Source of the DNA: Desulfobulbaceae bacterium UBA5173
GTDB taxonomy: Bacteria; Desulfobacterota; Desulfobulbia; Desulfobulbales; Desulfobulbaceae
DNA: 17,589 bases
Direction of reading: 5' to 3'
Assembly: GCA_002413355.1 (NCBI GenBank)
Contig: DHWV01000048.1
Location: forward strand, 1-17,589
Shown here in pieces: positions 13,808-17,589 of this stretch (position 1 is the first letter of the stretch; each line of letters begins with the position of its first letter). The notes beneath the pieces are model-generated. The model was not told where the DNA came from. It worked only from the letters and a program-made list of their open reading frames with translations, and ran no database searches. The position numbers and the translations under genes were made by a program.

Positions 13808-14989
13808 ATGCCAGAAGACAGCTACAGTGAAGTCAGCAGCGAATCATGGTTCAGCCGTCTTGGCGGCGCGTTCAAGGGCATTATTTTCGGCCTCATTCTG
13901 TTCATCGTCGCCTTTCCGCTTCTGTTCTGGAATGAAGGCCGGGCGGTGAAGACCTACAAAACCCTGAAGGAAGGCGGAGGTGCTGTAATTTCGGTGAACG
14001 GATATGACCCTGCCAATGAAGGCAAACTGGTACATATCACTGGCAAAGCCGCCACCGAGGCCACGCTGACCGATTCGCTTTTCCGCGTGTCCGCCAACGC
14101 CCTCAAGCTGCGGCGCGAGGTGGAAATGTTCCAGTGGCACGAAAGCTCGAAAAGCGAGACCAAGAAAAAGCTCGGCGGTGGCACGGAGACGGTGACAACG
14201 TATTCCTATAGCACGACATGGTCAAGTCACGCCATCAGCTCATCCAGCTTCAAAAAATCGGCAGGACATGAAAACCCCGGTTCCCTGCCCTACAGCTCCG
14301 AAGAATTGGTGGCAGACAAGGTCACGCTCGGAGCCTTCACTCTCCCCTCTTCGTTAGTCAGCAGAATCATCGAGTCGCAGTCTTTGCCGGTCAGCAGTGA
14401 CACGCCCCTGCCGGAAGAACTGGCAGGTAAAGCCAAGCGGCATGACGGCGGTTTGTATCTTGGCAATAATCCGGCTTCGCCGCAGGTGGGCGATGTGCGG
14501 ATCAGCTTCACTATCGTGCCAGCGCAGGAAATCAGCTTAGTCGCCCAGCAGAACGGCAGCAGCTTCACGCCTTATCAAGCCTCGACCGGAGAGAATATCG
14601 AACTGCTCCAGACTGGCATCAAGACAGCAGCCGCGATGTTCCAGAAAGCGCAGAGCGACAACGCCATGTGGACATGGATAGTGCGGGCTGTCGGTTTTTT
14701 CCTTATGTTCGCCGGTCTGGGGATGATGTTCAAGGTGCTGTCCGTGATTGCTGATGTCCTGCCTTTCCTTGGCAATGTAGTCGGCGCAGGAACAGGCCTC
14801 ATTGCCTTTCTGATTTCGGCGGTGCTGTCGCTGATCACTATTGCGGTGGCGTGGATTGTTTATCGACCTCTGCTGGGCGTGGCTCTGCTGGCTGTTGCCG
14901 TCGGCTTGGTGGTCTTAGTCAAAGGCAAGCTGGGCAAGGCCAAGCAGCCGCAGATGGCTACGCCGCCACCCCCTCCCCTGCCCGCATAA
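13808..14989 (+). CDS. TMEM43-family membrane protein
   Basis: A 393-residue homologue of the TMEM43 (LUMA) family, which is best known from the eukaryotic inner nuclear membrane/ER and also occurs in bacteria. One N-terminal helix (about 24-41) leads straight into the family motif LLFWNEGRAVKT. A large soluble domain of about 240 residues follows, including SLFRVSANALKLRREVEMFQ and VTTYSYSTTWSSHAI. Near the C-terminus come three helices (about 287-310, 325-348, 350-372) and a Pro-rich tail. The 1+3 helix layout and length match the family. Its bacterial role is not established. No strong ribosome binding site precedes ATG 13808; 66 bp separate it from the M23-like gene and nine from the next gene, so it may be cotranscribed with both. 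Confidence 0.85.
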   Translation: MPEDSYSEVSSESWFSRLGGAFKGIIFGLILFIVAFPLLFWNEGRAVKTYKTLKEGGGAVISVNGYDPANEGKLVHITGKAATEATLTDSLFRVSANALKLRREVEMFQWHESSKSETKKKLGGGTETVTTYSYSTTWSSHAISSSSFKKSAGHENPGSLPYSSEELVADKVTLGAFTLPSSLVSRIIESQSLPVSSDTPLPEELAGKAKRHDGGLYLGNNPASPQVGDVRISFTIVPAQEISLVAQQNGSSFTPYQASTGENIELLQTGIKTAAAMFQKAQSDNAMWTWIVRAVGFFLMFAGLGMMFKVLSVIADVLPFLGNVVGAGTGLIAFLISAVLSLITIAVAWIVYRPLLGVALLAVAVGLVVLVKGKLGKAKQPQMATPPPPPLPA

Positions 14990-14998
14990 CAGACGGTC

Positions 14999-15997
14999 AT
15001 GAGCAAGGTCTTAGTCACCGGCGGTGGCGGCTTTATCGGGCTGGCTTTAGTCAGAGAGCTGCGCCGCCAAGGTCGCGAGGTGCGCGTTCTTGGCAGGCAA
15101 CGATATCCAGAGGCTGAAGCCGTCGGTGCAATCTGTGTGCAAGGAGACATCCGCGATGCGGCAGCGGTCAGCCGGGCGACTGAAGGCTGCGAAACTGTCT
15201 TTCATGTCGCGGCAAAAGCTGGAATCTGGGGCCACCGGGACGAGTACTACAGCATCAATCTGACCGGCACACGCAACGTGCTCGCTGCCTGCACAGCGCA
15301 CAACGTGCCGGTGCTGGTCTATACCTCCACGCCTTCAGTGGTCTTTGACGGCCATGACCTTGAGGGTGCGGACGAGACGCTGCCGTATGCCTCCAAGCCG
15401 CTCTGTTACTACGCGGCCAGCAAAATATGCGCCGAGCAGGACGTGCTCCGGGCAAGCCGTGAGCAGCTGCGCACGGCGGCGATTCGCCCGCATCTGGTAT
15501 GGGGGCCGGGCGATACCAACCTCATCCCCCGTCTGATGGCCCGAGGCCGGGAGGGCAGCCTGCGCATTGTCGGCAGCGGCAAAAACCGGGTTGACATCGC
15601 CTATATTGACAACGTGGTTCATGCCCATCTGCTGGCAGAGGCCAACCTGCGCGGCAGCGGCACAGCGGCAGGCAAAGCCTTTTTCATCGGCCAGCAGGAA
15701 CCCGTGCTGCTCTGGCCGTGGATCAATGCTCTCTTCCAGCGGATGAACGTGCCTCCGGTGACGCGGCAAATCAGCTTGCAGAAGGCCAAGGCCGCAGGTT
15801 GGCTATTGGAGAAGATCCACACCGCCCTCCGGCTTGAACGCGAGCCGAAGATGACCCGTTTCTTAGCTGAACAGCTCGCTCTGTCGCATTGGTTCAGCCG
15901 ACGGCAGGCGGAAGAGCTGCTCGGCTACCGCGAGCAAATCTCCACCGAAGAAGGGCTGGAGCGGCTGGCAGCCTGGCTCAGGCAAACAGGTGGTTGA
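14999..15997 (+). CDS. NAD(P)-dependent SDR, OleD-like (2-alkyl-3-oxoalkanoate reductase type)
   Basis: A 332-residue extended short-chain dehydrogenase of the 3-beta-HSD type. The Rossmann motif is GGGGFIG (8-14), the catalytic pair Y138/K142 lies in CYYAASK, and the TSTPSVVFDG segment supplies the catalytic Ser/Thr region. The stretches IRPHLVWGPGDTNLIPRLM, RVDIAYIDNVVHAHL and GKAFFIGQQEPVLLWPWIN closely follow OleD, which reduces the beta-keto acid made by OleA in long-chain olefin synthesis. No oleA, oleB or oleC is visible in this window, so either they lie elsewhere or this enzyme acts on another 3-keto/hydroxy substrate. It starts nine bases after the TMEM43 gene and ends 12 bases before the next gene, suggesting one operon. 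Confidence 0.85.
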   Translation: MSKVLVTGGGGFIGLALVRELRRQGREVRVLGRQRYPEAEAVGAICVQGDIRDAAAVSRATEGCETVFHVAAKAGIWGHRDEYYSINLTGTRNVLAACTAHNVPVLVYTSTPSVVFDGHDLEGADETLPYASKPLCYYAASKICAEQDVLRASREQLRTAAIRPHLVWGPGDTNLIPRLMARGREGSLRIVGSGKNRVDIAYIDNVVHAHLLAEANLRGSGTAAGKAFFIGQQEPVLLWPWINALFQRMNVPPVTRQISLQKAKAAGWLLEKIHTALRLEREPKMTRFLAEQLALSHWFSRRQAEELLGYREQISTEEGLERLAAWLRQTGG

Positions 15998-16009
15998 AAA
16001 GGATCACCC

Positions 16010-16384
16010 ATGAATGATTTCCCTTATCAATTCAACCCGGATGCTTGCGCCTCCTGCGGCGGCCGGTGCTGCCGTGGTGCGGGCGGCTATGTCTGGGTGA
16101 GCTGGGAAGAATTGGAGGCGATGGCCGCCGCGCGGAAGATGAATGCGGGCCTGTTCGCCAAGCAGTATGCGCGGCGGGCGCAGAGCCGGTTTTCCTTGCA
16201 GGAGCGGGTGATCAACGGCGAGCATTTCTGCTGTTTTTTTGACCGAATCGCCTGTCACTGCATGATCTACGAAAACAGGCCGGAACAATGCCGGACGTTT
16301 CCTTTCTGGCACACCTTTAAGGACAACTGGCAGGAACTGCTGCGGGAATGTCCGGGCATCGTTGTGATGCCGCCACCACCATGA
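16010..16384 (+). CDS. YkgJ-family cysteine-cluster protein
   Basis: A 124-residue protein with the family's Cys pattern: C13, C16, C20 and C21 in CASCGGRCC, then a C-C pair in EHFCCFFD, two Cys in IACHCMIY, one in RPEQCRTFPFW and one near the C-terminus (RECPG). This group is thought to bind zinc or an iron-sulfur cluster; the biochemical role is unknown. A/G-rich AAAAGGA (15997-16003) provides the ribosome binding site, overlapping the stop of the SDR gene, so the two are translationally close. The window's next gene starts 27 bp later. Confidence 0.85.
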   Translation: MNDFPYQFNPDACASCGGRCCRGAGGYVWVSWEELEAMAAARKMNAGLFAKQYARRAQSRFSLQERVINGEHFCCFFDRIACHCMIYENRPEQCRTFPFWHTFKDNWQELLRECPGIVVMPPPP

Positions 16385-16411
16385 GTTCACAACTCAGGAG
16401 CAACAGCCATC

Positions 16412-17161
16412 ATGACTGCTGATGCAGCTTCCACGTTTCCTCTTGTTCAGCTCCGACAGGTCTCATTCGGCTATCCCGGCAGCAAGCAGATGCTGATAGA
16501 TCAGGCGGACGTGACGGTTGACCGCCGCCAGCGCATCGGCCTGATCGGTCCGAACGGCAGCGGCAAGACCACCCTGCTCCACCTCATCATGGGCTTGCTC
16601 CGTCCTACGGGCGGCAGCGTGCTGTTCAAAGGCCGGGAGATCAGCAGCAAGGAGGATTTTCGCCTTCTCCGCCGCAGCATTGGCATGGTTTTTCAGGATT
16701 CAGACGATCAGCTGTTTTCGCCCACAGTGCTGGAGGATGTCGCCTTCGGGCCGCTCAATCTCGGCCTGAGCAAGAAAGAAGCCCTGCATGTTTCCCGCCG
16801 CACCCTTGACAATCTGGAGCTGTCCCGCCTGGCGGAACGCGTCACGCACCAGCTCTCCGGCGGCGAAAAAAAATTGGTCTCTTTGGCCACCATCCTCTCC
16901 ATGCAGCCTGAAGCCATGCTTTTGGATGAGCCGACCAACAACCTCGATCTTGCCACAAGAACACGCCTGACCGCGATCCTGAACCGTTTGGAGATCGGCT
17001 ATATGATTATCTCCCACGACTGGGATTTTCTTACGGAAACCTGCGATGAAGTTTATGATATGAATGAAGGTAAGGCTCTGCGCAGCGGCATCGACAGTCT
17101 GCACAGCCACCGCCATGCGCACGTTTGGGGCGACCGGCCGCACGAACATGCCCGCTGCTGA
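16412..17161 (+). CDS. cbiO: ECF/CbiO-type metal ABC transporter ATPase with His-rich tail
   Basis: A 249-residue ABC ATPase. Walker A is GPNGSGKTT (46-54). The Q-loop MVFQDSDDQLFSPTV (Q95), with the doubled D-D-Q-L-F, is the hallmark of cobalt/nickel (CbiO/NikO) and other ECF ATPases. The signature LSGGE is at 148-152, Walker B LLDEPTNNLD has D172-E173, and the switch His is in IISHDWDF. The C-terminus (about 231-248) reads HSHRHAHVWGDRPHEHARC, rich in His, which suggests a metal substrate or metal sensing. No transmembrane T component (CbiQ) or S component (CbiM) is visible on either side, so its partners are elsewhere, or it has been separated from them. AGGAG lies at 16396-16400, eleven bases before ATG, somewhat far. 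Its last 14 bases overlap the next gene. Confidence 0.88.
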   Translation: MTADAASTFPLVQLRQVSFGYPGSKQMLIDQADVTVDRRQRIGLIGPNGSGKTTLLHLIMGLLRPTGGSVLFKGREISSKEDFRLLRRSIGMVFQDSDDQLFSPTVLEDVAFGPLNLGLSKKEALHVSRRTLDNLELSRLAERVTHQLSGGEKKLVSLATILSMQPEAMLLDEPTNNLDLATRTRLTAILNRLEIGYMIISHDWDFLTETCDEVYDMNEGKALRSGIDSLHSHRHAHVWGDRPHEHARC

Positions 17162-17357
17162 GAAACAACCACCCGGACGGAAACGGCGGCAGCGCGGCAG
17201 CATCTGCCATTGCTGCAAGCAGGCCGCGCCCTTTTGCTGGACCTGCACCTGCGGATTCGCCATTTGTCCGCCCTGCTTTGCTGAAAACAGATGGGGCATG
17301 AGCAATGGCCCGACATGGATTTGCCCGGACTGCGAACGGGTGCATTTGCTGGAGTGA
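17148..17357 (+). CDS. 69-residue Cys-rich (zinc-ribbon/RING-like) protein, unknown
   Basis: A small protein with a basic N-terminus (RKRRQR, 11-16) and ten Cys: C20, C22, C23, C30, C33, C35, C40, C43, C59 and C62. The pairs C30-x2-C33, C40-x2-C43 and C59-x2-C62 could build one or two zinc sites, as in cross-braced or ribbon folds. A conserved-looking stretch RWGMSNGPTWICPDC precedes the last pair. I do not recognise the family. The start at 17148 overlaps the end of the CbiO-like gene by 14 bp; the frame is open upstream but antisense-free evidence for a longer form is lacking, and no strong ribosome binding site is seen. Translation coupled to the ATPase gene is likely. Confidence 0.62.
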   Translation: MPAAEKQPPGRKRRQRGSICHCCKQAAPFCWTCTCGFAICPPCFAENRWGMSNGPTWICPDCERVHLLE

Positions 17358-17425
17358 TTGCCCCTTTGCGGGATAGCACGTCGTCCGCCTAACTTCAACA
17401 TTTTCAACTAAGGAAGAGCAAGTTA

Positions 17426-17589
17426 ATGGATATCATCTTCAAACTGATCAACTTCATCCTTCACGTTGACAGCTACCTTGAAAGCATTATTCACCACTAC
17501 GGCGCATGGACGCTGGCTCTCCTGTTTCTGATCATTTTTGTCGAAACCGGCTTGGTGATTATGCCGTTCCTGCCCGGCGATTCGCTGCT
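17426..17589 (+). CDS. DedA-family membrane protein, N-terminal part (runs off window)
   Basis: The first 54 codons are visible. After a short amphipathic start ([19 protein letters not shown]) comes [33 protein letters not shown], in which the FVETGL and PFLPGDSLL pieces are the DedA signature near the re-entrant segment. DedA proteins are membrane transporters/scramblase-like proteins linked to lipid and proton homeostasis and to envelope stress tolerance. AAGGAAGAG (17410-17418) gives a good ribosome binding site. The gene is truncated only by the window end. Confidence 0.88.
   Translation, partial: MDIIFKLINFILHVDSYLESIIHHYGAWTLALLFLIIFVETGLVIMPFLPGDSL

Noticed and set aside
1..17589. 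CRISPR array, tRNA/rRNA genes, toxin-antitoxin pair or defence island
   Set aside because: No regularly spaced repeats, no cloverleaf-like sequence or rRNA segments, and no defence-type domains were seen on either strand.

Overview
The window looks like a chromosomal segment of a Gram-negative bacterium, most likely a Desulfobacterota (delta-proteobacterial, Desulfobulbales-like) genome. I infer this from lipoproteins and periplasmic signal peptides, a ZapB-like coiled-coil gene next to a 6S-RNA-like gene, RNase Y and TyrS, and an OleD-type reductase. The lineage call is an inference from gene content and style, not from a search. From about position 2010 onward the DNA is G+C-rich; the first 1.3 kb is visibly A+T-rich and consists of mobile-element debris.

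Layout. 1-2009: three transposase relics, namely the C-terminal end of one DDE transposase, a complete but decayed IS982-like element on the minus strand with terminal inverted repeats still recognisable, and a frameshifted IS5-type element whose right end lies a few bases from the next gene. 2014-2889: a MutT-like Nudix hydrolase and a ZapB-like coiled-coil protein. 3009-3222: a promoter and a structured RNA that folds like 6S RNA. 3397-6166: RNase Y and tyrosyl-tRNA synthetase in overlapping frames. 6255-7695: an NfeD/SPFH membrane pair. 7826-10306: a translationally coupled zinc ABC transporter (znuA-znuC-znuB). 10408-11789: four very small to small lipoproteins, three with their own good sigma-70-type promoters. 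11883-12949: a complete transcription unit for an exported beta-carbonic anhydrase, with near-consensus promoter, 5'-UTR hairpin and intrinsic terminator. 13076-14989: a divergent M23-like exported protein and a bacterial TMEM43 homologue. 14999-17357: an OleD-like SDR, a YkgJ-type Cys-cluster protein, a CbiO-like ATPase with a His-rich tail, and a 69-residue Cys-rich protein overlapping it. 17426-end: the start of a DedA-family membrane protein.

How it fits together. The early genes are housekeeping (RNA decay, translation, division, 6S regulation). The middle and right parts are dominated by cell-envelope and metal themes. There is zinc import, a His-rich micro-lipoprotein, a Tyr/His-rich lipoprotein, an exported zinc-dependent carbonic anhydrase with a charged His-containing tail, an M23-fold protein and a second metal-type ATPase with a His tail. 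A shared periplasmic zinc-handling role is a hypothesis only. No CRISPR array, tRNA, rRNA, prophage or obvious defence system was seen.
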